DNA from: Bradyrhizobium sp. LTSP885
GTDB taxonomy: Bacteria > Pseudomonadota > Alphaproteobacteria > Rhizobiales > Xanthobacteraceae
Assembly (NCBI RefSeq): GCF_000938305.1
Contig: NZ_JYMT01000028.1
Coordinates: 1-59,438 of the forward strand
Direction of reading: 5' to 3'
Length of the DNA: 59,438 nucleotides
Part shown: piece after piece, positions 26,935-35,058 of the stretch
Layout: every line of letters begins with the position of its first letter
How positions within the stretch are numbered: position 1 is the first letter of the stretch
Translations under genes and position numbers: made by a program
The notes under the pieces: model-generated
What the model was told of the DNA's origin: nothing
What the model saw: the letters and a program-made list of their open reading frames with translations, nothing else
The model's database searches: none

Positions 26935-27066
26935 ATCCGCTTCTTTTCAGTTGGATGCGGCTGGACGGCTTTCGCCTGTCCAGCCAGAGGGGCCGGATCG
27001 GGACATGCATAATAGGGGCAGAGGCTGGCGCGGCAACCCCTTGCCGAGCTTCGACAAGTCGGCTGT

Positions 27067-27558
27067 ATGGGCAGGAAACCGACGGAGATCCCCCTCGTGA
27101 ACGCCCCGATCAGCGCTGACCAAGAGCCGCGCCTCGACGACTTCCCCTATCGCCTGTCGGATAATGTGCGCTTTGCCGATCTCGACCCGAACGGGCACGT
27201 CAACAACGCGGTCTATGCGAGCTACTTCGAAACCGGGCGCGTCACGCTGGTCAAGGACCCCGGCATGGGACTGATGCCAACGGGCCTCAGCTGGATCATG
27301 GTGCGGCTCGACATCCATTTCCGCGCCGAGCTGCACTGGCCGGGCACGATCGAGCTGGGGCTTGGTCTGGTCAAATTCGGGCGGACGTCGACCACCTTCG
27401 ATCAGGTGGTGTTTTCCGAAGGACGATGCGTGGCATCGGCGAAGGCAATCACCGTCATGATCGACGAGGCCACGCGCAGGCCGTCACCGCTGCCGGCCGA
27501 GGTCAAAGAAAATTTCCGGCGCTGGGTCCGTCGCGGCTTCAATCCGGACGGCGCGTAA
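27067..27558 (+). CDS. Acyl-CoA thioesterase, 4HBT hotdog fold
   Basis: About 150-163 residues. The hotdog catalytic segment RFADLDPNGHVNNAVYASYF has the Asp and Asn of the 4-hydroxybenzoyl-CoA thioesterase class (YbgC/FadM type). It hydrolyses acyl-CoA or acyl-ACP thioesters; chain length cannot be told. The GTG at 27097 has GGAG 9 nt upstream and could be the true start (MNAPIS...), ten codons after the ATG at 27067. It sits between the FNR and ferredoxin genes on the opposite strand and is convergent with the ferredoxin gene (11-nt gap). Confidence 0.87.
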   Translation: MGRKPTEIPLVNAPISADQEPRLDDFPYRLSDNVRFADLDPNGHVNNAVYASYFETGRVTLVKDPGMGLMPTGLSWIMVRLDIHFRAELHWPGTIELGLGLVKFGRTSTTFDQVVFSEGRCVASAKAITVMIDEATRRPSPLPAEVKENFRRWVRRGFNPDGA

Positions 27559-27569
27559 CGGCTCTATAT

Positions 27570-27890
27570 TTAGGCCTGCCGCTCCGGCGTCGACACGGTG
27601 AGACCGTCGAGTTCGTCGGTCACCTTGATCTGGCACGACAGCCGCGAGTTCGGCCGCACGTCGAAGCCGAAATCCAGCATGTCCTCTTCCATCGGCGAGG
27701 GTGCGCCCACCTTCTCGCGCCAGGCTTCATCGACATAGACATGGCAGGTTGCGCAGGCGCAGGCTCCGCCGCATTCGGCTTCAATACCGGGAATGGCGTT
27801 GCGAATCGCCCCTTCCATCACGGTCGCGCCGTTCTCGATCTCAATGCTGCGTTTCTCGCCGGAATGGTCGATAAAGTGGATTTTGGCCAT
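27570..27890 (-). CDS. 2Fe-2S ferredoxin, adrenodoxin/ISC type
   Basis: 106-residue electron carrier. The cluster ligands are CGGACACATC (three Cys in the loop) and the distant Cys in RLSCQIKV. The acidic helix between them and the VYVDEAW segment are typical of adrenodoxin-like ferredoxins serving cytochromes P450, hydroxylases or Fe-S assembly. Neither a P450 gene nor isc genes are nearby. It lies close to an FNR gene on the same strand, so reduction by that enzyme is plausible. Confidence 0.93.
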   Translation of the reverse strand: MAKIHFIDHSGEKRSIEIENGATVMEGAIRNAIPGIEAECGGACACATCHVYVDEAWREKVGAPSPMEEDMLDFGFDVRPNSRLSCQIKVTDELDGLTVSTPERQA

Positions 27891-28053
27891 GATCGCTCGT
27901 GCTGCCGGAATACGCCGGATCTCGGATGGAAAGGTCCCCGGCAGTCCTATAACGAGTCGATCCGCACTGCGCTAGCGCCCCGGGCGCCGAAAACCGGACG
28001 GCCGGTTCCGATCGGGGCGAGGGCCCCGGGCCGGCCGCTGGAAGGGGCTAAAG

Positions 28054-28443
28054 CTAGGACCGGCGCAGGATCAGGTCGATCGCCGCCTGCGCCTCGGCAA
28101 TCGCGGCTGCGAGATCGGCGAGCGGTTGGGACGGATCGGAATCGGCGGAAAACGCCGTTTCCAGCCGCGCGGCAGCGTCGGCCACGGCAAATGCACCGAT
28201 CGCACGCGCCGATCCCTTCAGGGTGTGGGCATGGGCAGCCCGGCCCGCCGGCATGGCGGTGAGCTCGCCCAGGATCTCGCTAAGGATTTTGGCGGATTGG
28301 GCCGAGAACATCGCCAGCACCTCCTGCTCGAGGCCGGCGTCGCCAAGCGTCATGCGCTGGAGGTGGCTGAGATCGATCGGACCGTCATCGGGGGCGAGCG
28401 GCGGCGATGGCATCCATTCAACCCGTTCGAGATGAAGTGACAT
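28054..28443 (-). CDS. Orphan histidine phosphotransfer (Hpt) domain protein
   Basis: 129 residues made mostly of one four-helix Hpt domain. The phosphorylatable His is in AAHAHTLKGSARAIGAF, the classic HxLKGxA motif, at about residue 68. A proline-rich 20-residue N-terminus precedes it. No kinase or response-regulator gene is adjacent, so partners are unknown. CtrA-like half-sites (TTAACCA, minus strand, 28511-28517) lie upstream. The name ChpT is not used because ChpT has a two-domain dimeric build that is not seen here. Confidence 0.88.
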   Translation of the reverse strand: MSLHLERVEWMPSPPLAPDDGPIDLSHLQRMTLGDAGLEQEVLAMFSAQSAKILSEILGELTAMPAGRAAHAHTLKGSARAIGAFAVADAAARLETAFSADSDPSQPLADLAAAIAEAQAAIDLILRRS

Positions 28444-28820
28444 TGACGGCCCCGGTCATATCCGCCGGCGCGTTCCGGCTGAGTATTTGGGGCCAGCCAA
28501 TCACGAAACTGGTTAACAGATTGTTGTCGTGATTAACGGCAAAACCGCCCGATTTCAGACAAGATCCTGACACAATCAGCCGCATGCGGAAGGAATTTCG
28601 AGCACCCAGAAGGCGTTATGGCGCAAAGCTGTTAACGATGATTAAGAAAGTCTTAATCCGAACCATTTCATTCGCGTCGCTCTGCCCATAGGATGTTTGC
28701 GGATGTAGCGGACAAGCCGCCGATGGGCCGCTTGCACCGCTGTGGGCACCGGCTTCGAGCTTGCGGGGGGACGTTCGCAAGGTCGCCGACGCGTAAAAAG
28801 TAAGAGGGCTTAGACTGAAC
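28444..28820. other. 377-bp intergenic region with CtrA-like motifs
   Basis: Between the divergent Hpt and GPR-like genes. AT-rich for this genome. It contains GTTAAC boxes at 28512 and 28631, a full TTAA-N7-TTAA at 28642-28656, and no gene. The GPR-like start is preceded only by a weak GAGGG element. Confidence 0.6.
28642..28656. promoter_or_regulatory. CtrA-like motif upstream of the polar growth gene
   Basis: TTAAGAAAGTCTTAA is a perfect TTAA-N7-TTAA dyad, 165 bp upstream of the GPR-like ATG, with another TTAA 6 nt before it. CtrA binding is inference. Confidence 0.5.
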
Positions 28821-31800
28821 ATGGCGAACACTCCCAAGAAGGTCAAAGATCCCACCGAAGTCGCGCTTTCTGCCATTCAGGAAGCCCTCAATATCAGCGA
28901 ACCGGGCGCGGAGAACCGCAGCCCCATCAACGAGGAGATGGCGCCGCCGAGCCTTCCACCGGCCATGTCTGATTTTTCCGCCAATTCGTTCGAGTCCCGC
29001 CCGAGCACAGATCGCCCGGTGTTCGAACCGATCGAGGAACCGCGCAATTCGCGCCGCGCCGCTAATGACGATCGCGCGAACATCGGCCAGGTACTGCAAG
29101 ACCTGCAGAGGAGCCGCCCCGGCCCCGCCCGCAACTCCTTTACGCTGTTCGCGATCTGCTCGGGTGTCTGGCTGGTCGGCTGCGGCATCCTCACCCTCGC
29201 CTTTTGGTCGTCGCTGCAGTCCGCGATGGCGCAGGGTAGCGGTATCCTCGTGCTCGCTGGCCTTGCCGCCCTTTTCGTCGCGCCGGTCCTGCTGTTCTTT
29301 TTTGTCTCGACCCTGGCGACCCAAAGCCAGGACATGCACAAGATCGCGCAATCGATGGCGCAGGTCGCGATGCGCTTCTCCGAGCCTGAAAACGCCGCCG
29401 CCGATTCCATGGTCACGGTCGGCCAGGCGATCCGCCGCGAGGTCGCGGCGATGGGCGACGGCGTCGAGCGCGCGATCGCGCGCGCCGGCGAGCTCGAATC
29501 CCTGGTTGCCAACGAGGTCGCGGCGTTGGAACGCGCCTATTCCGACAACGAAGTGCGCATCCGCGCGCTGCTGCAGGACATCGCCCATCAGCGCGACAAT
29601 CTGGTCGGCCAGGCCGAGCAGGTGCGCAGCGCGATCTCCGGCGTGCAGATCGACCTACGCCACGACATCGCGCTGATCTCGGATGCGATCGCCTCGCGCG
29701 TCGACGAGGTTGCCAAAAGCATCACCGGCGCGCTGGAAGAGCGCGGCCAGCACATCACGACCGCGCTGAGCCATGCCGGCGACAACATGATCCTCGCGCT
29801 CGGCGAGCGCGGCGGCGACCTGCTCGACCGCCTCGAGGAAGCCAGCGCCGAGACCACCCGCGCCGTGCTCGACGCCTCCGAGCGGCTGACCACCAGCCTC
29901 AACTTCAAGACCGGCCATGTCCACGACGAGTTTGCCGATCTGGCCGATCGCGTCCACGAGATGCTGAACGAGCGCGTCGACCGTATCACCGGCGAATTCG
30001 AGCAGCGTTCGTCGACCATCGTCGACGGCATCTCCGACCGCACCGAGCAGGTCCACGACTCGCTCAAGAATTCCTCGGACTCGCTGCTGCTGGAGCTCGA
30101 GCTGCGCAGCAACGACCTGGTCAGCAAGATCGACGACGCCGGCAACCGCCTCGCCGGACAGATCATGACCTCCGGCGACAAGGCGAGCGAGGCGCTCGAC
30201 GTCACCGTCAATTCGCTGGTCGCCAAGGTGCTGAACCAGACCGAGACCGCGCACGACTCGCTATCGCTGCAGATGAGCGCGTTCGACGAGCTGGTGAAGA
30301 ACCACGGCAGCGAGCTTGCCGAGAAATTCGCCCGCGACTCCGGCACGCTCGGCGCACTGATCACCCGCCACATCTCGGAGTTCGACCGCACCGTCAAGAC
30401 CTTCGGCGGCGACATCGTCGAGCGCATGGGTCAGCGGACCCAGGACATCGCCGACAGCCTGAAGACCTATGTCGACACCTTCGATCATCGCGTCAGCTCA
30501 AGCGGCGGCGAGATCACCGCCACGCTCGACCAGCGCTTGCTGCAGTTCGAGACCACGCTGGGCAGCCGCGTCAGCAGCCTCGACAGCTCGCTCGACAACA
30601 AGCTCTCGACCTTCGACTCTTCGCTTGGCAACAAGATCGGCTCGCTCGACAGCACGCTCAGCGGCCATCTTTCGACGCTCGACGGCTCGCTCGCAACCCA
30701 GATCGGCTCGCTCGACGGCCGCCTCCAGTCGCTGGATGAGGTGATCGACGGCCGCATGAAGACACTCGGGGTCACCTTCGAGAGCCGCGCGAAGTCGGTC
30801 ACCGATTCCATCGATGGCCATCTCGGCACGCTCGCGACGCAGCTCACCGAAGGCGCCGCCCAGGCGATCCAGTCGATCGACTCGCGGCTCGGCCTGCTCA
30901 CCACGACGCTGACCGAGGGCACCGTGCAGGCGATCGCGGCGGTCGACCACCGTATCAACAGCGTCAGCGAGACCATCGACGGCCACAGCGTGCGCCTCGC
31001 AGAGACCATCAACGGCCGCAGCGCGCACCTGACCGACACCATCTCGGCGCGCTTCATGGACATCCAGCAAGGCATCGAGAGCCGCGTCGGCGCCATCGCT
31101 GGCGACATCGACACCCGCGTCGCGCAGTTCGAGGACCTGCTGGGTTCGCGCGTCGAGGCTGTCGCCGGCCGAATCGAGAGCAGCGGCCGCCAGGCAAGCG
31201 AAGACCTCATGGCCCGCGCGGAACTGCTGTCGTCCGGCATCAAGTCCCATGTCGAGGACGCCGAGCGCTCGCTGACCAACCTCGTGGTCAACACCAGCGA
31301 GACCATCCAGACCGGTGCGCGCACCGCGCAGCAGGCGCTGCTCAGCGTGTCCAGCGACGTCGGCGCCCAGCTCAAGTTCACCTCAGCCGAGGTCGAGGGC
31401 GTGCTGACCGCCGTCGGCATCAGCACCGCCAATTCGATCCTCACCAGCGCCCGCGACGCGCAGGCCTCGCTGGTCTCAGCCTCCGGCGACGTCGCCACGC
31501 AGATCAAGGCCCTGTCGGCCGATGTCGAGCGCACGCTGCAGGCCGCAGGCGGCGCCACCGCAGCCTCCGTGGTCTCAGGTGCCCGCGAAGCGCAGACCAC
31601 GCTGGTCTCAGCCTCCGCCGAGGCCGCCAGCCAGGTCAAATCGCTGGCTGCCGACATCGAACATTCGCTGTCGATGGCCGGCTCCGCTACCGCCGAAGCC
31701 ATCACGACCGGCGCCCGCGAAGCCCAGACCCTGCTGATCTCGTCCTCGACCGACGTCACGAGCCAGGTCAAGTCGCTGGCAAGCGACGTCGAGCGCTCGC

Positions 31801-34760
31801 TCTCGATCGCCGGCACCGCCACCGCGGAAGCGGTCGTTGCCAGCGCCCGCGAAGCCCAGAGCACGCTGGCCGGTGCCTCCACCGAGGCCGCAAACCTGGT
31901 GCGTACGCTCGCCGCGGACATGCAGCACTCGCTCTCGATCGCCGGCACGGCCACCGCGGAATCGGTTGTCGCAAGTGCCCGCGAAGCCCAGAGCACGCTG
32001 GCCGGTGCGTCCACCGAAGCCGCCAATCTGGTCCGCACGCTGACCGCCGATGTGCAGCGCTCGCTGTCGATGGCCGGCTCCGCGACCGCGGAATCGATCA
32101 CGTCAGGTGCGCGTGATGCCCAGAATACGCTGGTCAACGCGTCCGCCGAAGCCGCGAGCAAGGTCACGGCGCTTGCCGCCGACGTCCAGCGCGCACTGTC
32201 GATGGCCGGTACCGGCACCGCAGAGACGATTACGGCCGGCGCCCGCGAGGCGCAGACCACCCTCGTTGCCGCGTCGTCGGATGCCGCCAACCACGTCAAG
32301 TCGCTGGCGATCGATGTCGAGCGCACATTGACCGCGGTCGGCACCAGCACCGCCCAGTCCATCCTCGGCAGCGCCCGCGAGGCCCAGAGCTCGTTCGCGG
32401 CAACCTCCACCGAGGCCGCCAGCCAGATCCGCGCGATCTCCGCCGAGATCGAGCGTTCGCTGATCACGGCGGGAGCGGAGACCGCACAGACCATCGTCGG
32501 CAGCGCCCGCGACGCCCAGAGCTCGTTCGCGGCAACCTCCGCCGAGGCCGCCAGCCAGATCCGCGCGATCTCCGTCGAGATCGAGCGTACGCTGACCGCG
32601 TCGGGTGCGGAAACTGCGCAGATCATCGCCGGTAGCGCCCGCGACGCCCAGAGTTCGTTCGCAGCGACCGCCGCCGATGCCGCCGGCCAGATCCGCGCGA
32701 TCTCGACCGACATCGAGCGCTCGCTCGGCGCGGTCACGGCCAAGACCACCGACAATATCCAGACCTCGGCGCAGAACGCGCAGGCGGCACTGATCAACAT
32801 GTCCAACGAGGTCTCGACCAAGGTCAAGACGACCTCGGCCGACATCGAACGTTCGGTGCTGTCTGCCTCCAGCGCGTTCGGCTCGACCATGACCGGCAAG
32901 ACCGACGAAGTCGTCACCTATGTGCAGCAGCAGACCGAGCGCTTGTCGCAGATGGTCGACAGCCGCCGCGGCTCGCTGGTCGAGGCGTTGACCGCCAAGA
33001 CCACGCAGCTTGCAACCGACATGGATCGTGCCACCGCAGATGCGCTGAAGGCGATCGAAACCCGCGGCCAGGCGTTCTCGCAGTCGATGTCGGCGCATGG
33101 CAGCGATGTCGCGCGCAACATCACCTCGGCCGGCGATCAGGCGACCGGCGCGGTGTCGAAGTCGCTCAAGGAGCTCGAGCAAGCCTCGCGCTCGGCGATC
33201 GACCAGTCCCGCCAGGTCTCGATCTCGGCCGTCACCGAAATGCAGGAGACCAGCAAGATCCTGCGCACCGACACGGTGGCGCTGTTCGAGCGGCTGCGCG
33301 AAGGCAACATCCTGCTGCAGGAGGTGCTGACCGGCGCCCACGACAACCTCAACTCGCTGGAGCGCGCGCTGGTGACCCGCGTGGCCGACTTCGTGTCCGC
33401 CATGAACGACGTCACCTCGCGCAACGGCGTGGCGACCCAGACGCTGGAAGACCAGCTGACGGTGTTCAACAGCAAGACCGGCAAGGCGCTGGAGGATCTC
33501 GGCGCCCTGTCCGGCCAGTTCGAGACCCATGGCAAGGCGCTGATCGAGGCGGCTGCCGTGGTCGAGCAGGCCAATCGCTCGACGACGGCTTCCGTCGCCG
33601 AACGCAAGACGGCGCTGGAATCGCTGGTCACGACGATCGACCTGCGCACCACCGATCTCGACCAGCGGCTGTCGCGCTTCACCGGCCTGCTCGATGAATC
33701 GCTGGCCGCGGCCGAAGAACGCGCCCGCGACATCGCACGCGTGGTCGCGGAGACCGCGGGCGCCGGTTCGGCGACGATCAGCCGGCAGTTCGAAGCGGTG
33801 CGCCTGGCGGCCGAAAACGAGCGCCAGCAGACCATCGAGTCGATGAACGACCTGTACCAGCAGAGCAACGCCGAGACCGATGCGATGTTCAAGGAATCGA
33901 CGGAGAAGTTCTCCGCGATGGTCCTGGCGATGAAGCAGATGGCGTCCGAGATGCACAACGAGCTCGAGGCCACCCGCAACGAGCTGCGCCGCGGCGTGCT
34001 CGAAATGCCGCAGGAGGCCGCCGAGAACACCGCGCAGATGCGCAAGGTGATCGTCGACCAGATCGAGGCGCTGGCTGAGCTTAACCGCATCGTCGCGCAT
34101 CATGGCCGCGGACTCGACGTCGTCAGCGGCAATCGCGCCAGCGTCCGCCAGGAGGAGCCGATGATGGTGGCCGCCGGCGGCGGTCGCAGCGAGGCACGCA
34201 TGCGTGACTCCGGCGGCACCGGCAGCGCGTCCACCCTGCCGCCGCCCGATCTCGGTATGTCGAGTTCGCGCCGCACCGAAGCGCCGCCGGTCAGCCCTGC
34301 GAGCTCCGACAATGGCCGCGACGGCTGGCTGTCCGACCTGCTCAACCGCAGCGATGCACCACCGCCGCCCGCGCCGAGCCGCGAGGCCCCGCGTCCCCGT
34401 CCCGCCGCGCCGCAGGCTGCCGCCAATCCGCTGGAGTCGCTGTCGCTCGACATCGGCCGGCTGATGGACCGCAACCTCGCCGCCGAGATGTGGGACCGCT
34501 ACCAGCGCGGCGAGAACAAGGCGTTCTCCAAGCGCCTCTATACGCCGGCCGGCCAGAAGGCGTTCGATGAAGTGGCCCGCAAGTATCGCTCCGACCGCGG
34601 CTTCAAGCAGACGGTCGACCGCTACATCGCCGAGTTCGAGCGCCTGCTCGACGAAGTCGCCCGCGACGGCCGCGGCCCGCAGGAGCTGCGCAACCACCTG
34701 ACCTCGGAAACCGGCCTGGTGTACACGCTGCTCGCGCATTCGGCGGGTCGGCTGGGGTAA
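28821..34760 (+). CDS. Giant polar-growth protein of the GPR/RgsE (apolipoprotein-like) type
   Basis: 1979 residues. A disordered acidic N-terminus (1-100) is followed by two membrane helices (about 106-130 and 140-164), then about 1550 residues of helical repeat rich in Ala, Ser, Thr and Asp. These include five 11-residue repeats (about 587-641) and twelve 44-residue repeats (825-1352). A proline-rich linker (about 1790-1880) leads to a conserved C-terminal helical domain (RLMDRNLAAEMWDRYQRGEN onward). The layout matches Agrobacterium Growth Pole Ring protein and Sinorhizobium RgsE, which form a ring at the growing pole and organise unipolar growth. Homology is judged from architecture and length, not from a search. 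A strong terminator follows the stop; no co-transcribed gene. Confidence 0.82.
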   Translation: MANTPKKVKDPTEVALSAIQEALNISEPGAENRSPINEEMAPPSLPPAMSDFSANSFESRPSTDRPVFEPIEEPRNSRRAANDDRANIGQVLQDLQRSRPGPARNSFTLFAICSGVWLVGCGILTLAFWSSLQSAMAQGSGILVLAGLAALFVAPVLLFFFVSTLATQSQDMHKIAQSMAQVAMRFSEPENAAADSMVTVGQAIRREVAAMGDGVERAIARAGELESLVANEVAALERAYSDNEVRIRALLQDIAHQRDNLVGQAEQVRSAISGVQIDLRHDIALISDAIASRVDEVAKSITGALEERGQHITTALSHAGDNMILALGERGGDLLDRLEEASAETTRAVLDASERLTTSLNFKTGHVHDEFADLADRVHEMLNERVDRITGEFEQRSSTIVDGISDRTEQVHDSLKNSSDSLLLELELRSNDLVSKIDDAGNRLAGQIMTSGDKASEALDVTVNSLVAKVLNQTETAHDSLSLQMSAFDELVKNHGSELAEKFARDSGTLGALITRHISEFDRTVKTFGGDIVERMGQRTQDIADSLKTYVDTFDHRVSSSGGEITATLDQRLLQFETTLGSRVSSLDSSLDNKLSTFDSSLGNKIGSLDSTLSGHLSTLDGSLATQIGSLDGRLQSLDEVIDGRMKTLGVTFESRAKSVTDSIDGHLGTLATQLTEGAAQAIQSIDSRLGLLTTTLTEGTVQAIAAVDHRINSVSETIDGHSVRLAETINGRSAHLTDTISARFMDIQQGIESRVGAIAGDIDTRVAQFEDLLGSRVEAVAGRIESSGRQASEDLMARAELLSSGIKSHVEDAERSLTNLVVNTSETIQTGARTAQQALLSVSSDVGAQLKFTSAEVEGVLTAVGISTANSILTSARDAQASLVSASGDVATQIKALSADVERTLQAAGGATAASVVSGAREAQTTLVSASAEAASQVKSLAADIEHSLSMAGSATAEAITTGAREAQTLLISSSTDVTSQVKSLASDVERSLSIAGTATAEAVVASAREAQSTLAGASTEAANLVRTLAADMQHSLSIAGTATAESVVASAREAQSTLAGASTEAANLVRTLTADVQRSLSMAGSATAESITSGARDAQNTLVNASAEAASKVTALAADVQRALSMAGTGTAETITAGAREAQTTLVAASSDAANHVKSLAIDVERTLTAVGTSTAQSILGSAREAQSSFAATSTEAASQIRAISAEIERSLITAGAETAQTIVGSARDAQSSFAATSAEAASQIRAISVEIERTLTASGAETAQIIAGSARDAQSSFAATAADAAGQIRAISTDIERSLGAVTAKTTDNIQTSAQNAQAALINMSNEVSTKVKTTSADIERSVLSASSAFGSTMTGKTDEVVTYVQQQTERLSQMVDSRRGSLVEALTAKTTQLATDMDRATADALKAIETRGQAFSQSMSAHGSDVARNITSAGDQATGAVSKSLKELEQASRSAIDQSRQVSISAVTEMQETSKILRTDTVALFERLREGNILLQEVLTGAHDNLNSLERALVTRVADFVSAMNDVTSRNGVATQTLEDQLTVFNSKTGKALEDLGALSGQFETHGKALIEAAAVVEQANRSTTASVAERKTALESLVTTIDLRTTDLDQRLSRFTGLLDESLAAAEERARDIARVVAETAGAGSATISRQFEAVRLAAENERQQTIESMNDLYQQSNAETDAMFKESTEKFSAMVLAMKQMASEMHNELEATRNELRRGVLEMPQEAAENTAQMRKVIVDQIEALAELNRIVAHHGRGLDVVSGNRASVRQEEPMMVAAGGGRSEARMRDSGGTGSASTLPPPDLGMSSSRRTEAPPVSPASSDNGRDGWLSDLLNRSDAPPPPAPSREAPRPRPAAPQAAANPLESLSLDIGRLMDRNLAAEMWDRYQRGENKAFSKRLYTPAGQKAFDEVARKYRSDRGFKQTVDRYIAEFERLLDEVARDGRGPQELRNHLTSETGLVYTLLAHSAGRLG
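30579..30743 (+). repeat. Five tandem 33-bp (11-residue) repeats
   Basis: In-frame repeats within the GPR-like gene with pattern (L/F)D(S/G)(S/T/R)LxxxxxS: LDSSLDNKLST, FDSSLGNKIGS, LDSTLSGHLST, LDGSLATQIGS and a degenerate fifth. Eleven residues is the hendecad of apolipoprotein-type helices. Confidence 0.85.
31293..32876 (+). repeat. Twelve tandem 132-bp (44-residue) repeats
   Basis: Residues 825-1352 of the GPR-like protein divide into exactly twelve 44-residue units (4 x 11) with no gaps. The unit has conserved TAxxIxxGARxAQ near its start, then E/DAAxQVKxLxxDVERxL. Units 5 and 6 are almost identical in DNA, as are parts of 9 and 10, which suggests recent duplication. The first and last units are the most diverged. 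Confidence 0.92.
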
Positions 34761-34783
34761 CGGCGAGGTCAATTGCAGACAAG

Positions 34784-34810
34784 AAACGGAGGCAGCGATG
34801 CCTCCGTTTT
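34784..34810 (+). terminator. Rho-independent terminator of the GPR-like gene
   Basis: A perfect 11-bp stem (AAACGGAGGCA / TGCCTCCGTTT) with a 4-nt loop and a T-run begins 24 nt after the stop codon. Confidence 0.95.
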
Positions 34811-34938
34811 GCTTTCAGCCGATGCGTGGATACGCCACCTGAATTCGAGCGTAAGCGCCGTCGCAGGGCGCGTTGCCAAAATATCGAAAACAACCCCATG
34901 CAAAGTAACCGGCAGCGGACGGCGTTCGACCAGGCAAC

Positions 34939-34968
34939 TTGACAGGTCGGGCAAATCAACGATATTAT
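34939..34968 (+). promoter_or_regulatory. Strong sigma-70-like promoter with no gene downstream
   Basis: TTGACA at 34939-34944 and TATTAT at 34963-34968 with an 18-bp spacer, both near-consensus and rare in this GC-rich genome. The start point would be near 34975. Confidence 0.6.
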
Positions 34969-34974
34969 TCTAAT

Positions 34975-35054
34975 ATTCCGAAATCACGCAAGAACCTCGA
35001 TGAGGCTCGCGACTGTTGGGGGGCCGAACTGAGGGGCCTCACGGCCGCCGTTTT
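34975..35054 (+). ncRNA. Candidate small RNA of about 80 nt
   Basis: It runs from the predicted start of the promoter at 34939-34968 to a terminator at 35022-35054. The terminator has GGCCG/CGGCC and TGAGG/CCTCA stems with a small asymmetric bulge and ends in TTTT. The region holds no supported gene; an ATG frame at 35000 gives only ten codons and has no ribosome site. A G-rich stretch (GTTGGGGGG) lies before the terminator and could be single-stranded. No known RNA family was recognised. The next gene on this strand is over 3.7 kb away. Confidence 0.5.
35022..35054 (+). terminator. Terminator of the small RNA candidate
   Basis: The stem GGCCG...CGGCC encloses a perfect TGAGG-GG-CCTCA hairpin and is followed by GCCGTTTT. 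There is no T-run in the other direction, so it serves the plus strand, not the convergent gene at 35059. Confidence 0.7.
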
Positions 35055-35058
35055 GCAT

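Noticed and set aside
26959..26985. GGCTGGAC/GTCCAGCC hairpin between the FNR and thioesterase genes
   Set aside because: It lies between divergent genes and has no T-run; it could be a leader structure but nothing supports a role.
31293..32876. Regular repeats as a CRISPR array
   Set aside because: The 132-bp period lies in frame within a coding sequence, with no spacer-like unique segments.
30485..32917. An 810-codon open frame on the minus strand across the repeat region
   Set aside because: It is a shadow of the GPR-like gene: the high-GC repeats keep several frames open, and its Ala/Ser-rich sequence has no family features or ribosome site.
32103..34772. An 889-codon minus-strand open frame
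   Set aside because: Arg/Gly/His-rich shadow of the GPR-like gene; same reasoning.
35000..35032. Ten-codon leader peptide (MRLATVGGPN) in the small RNA candidate
   Set aside because: There is no ribosome site and no downstream gene on this strand to attenuate.
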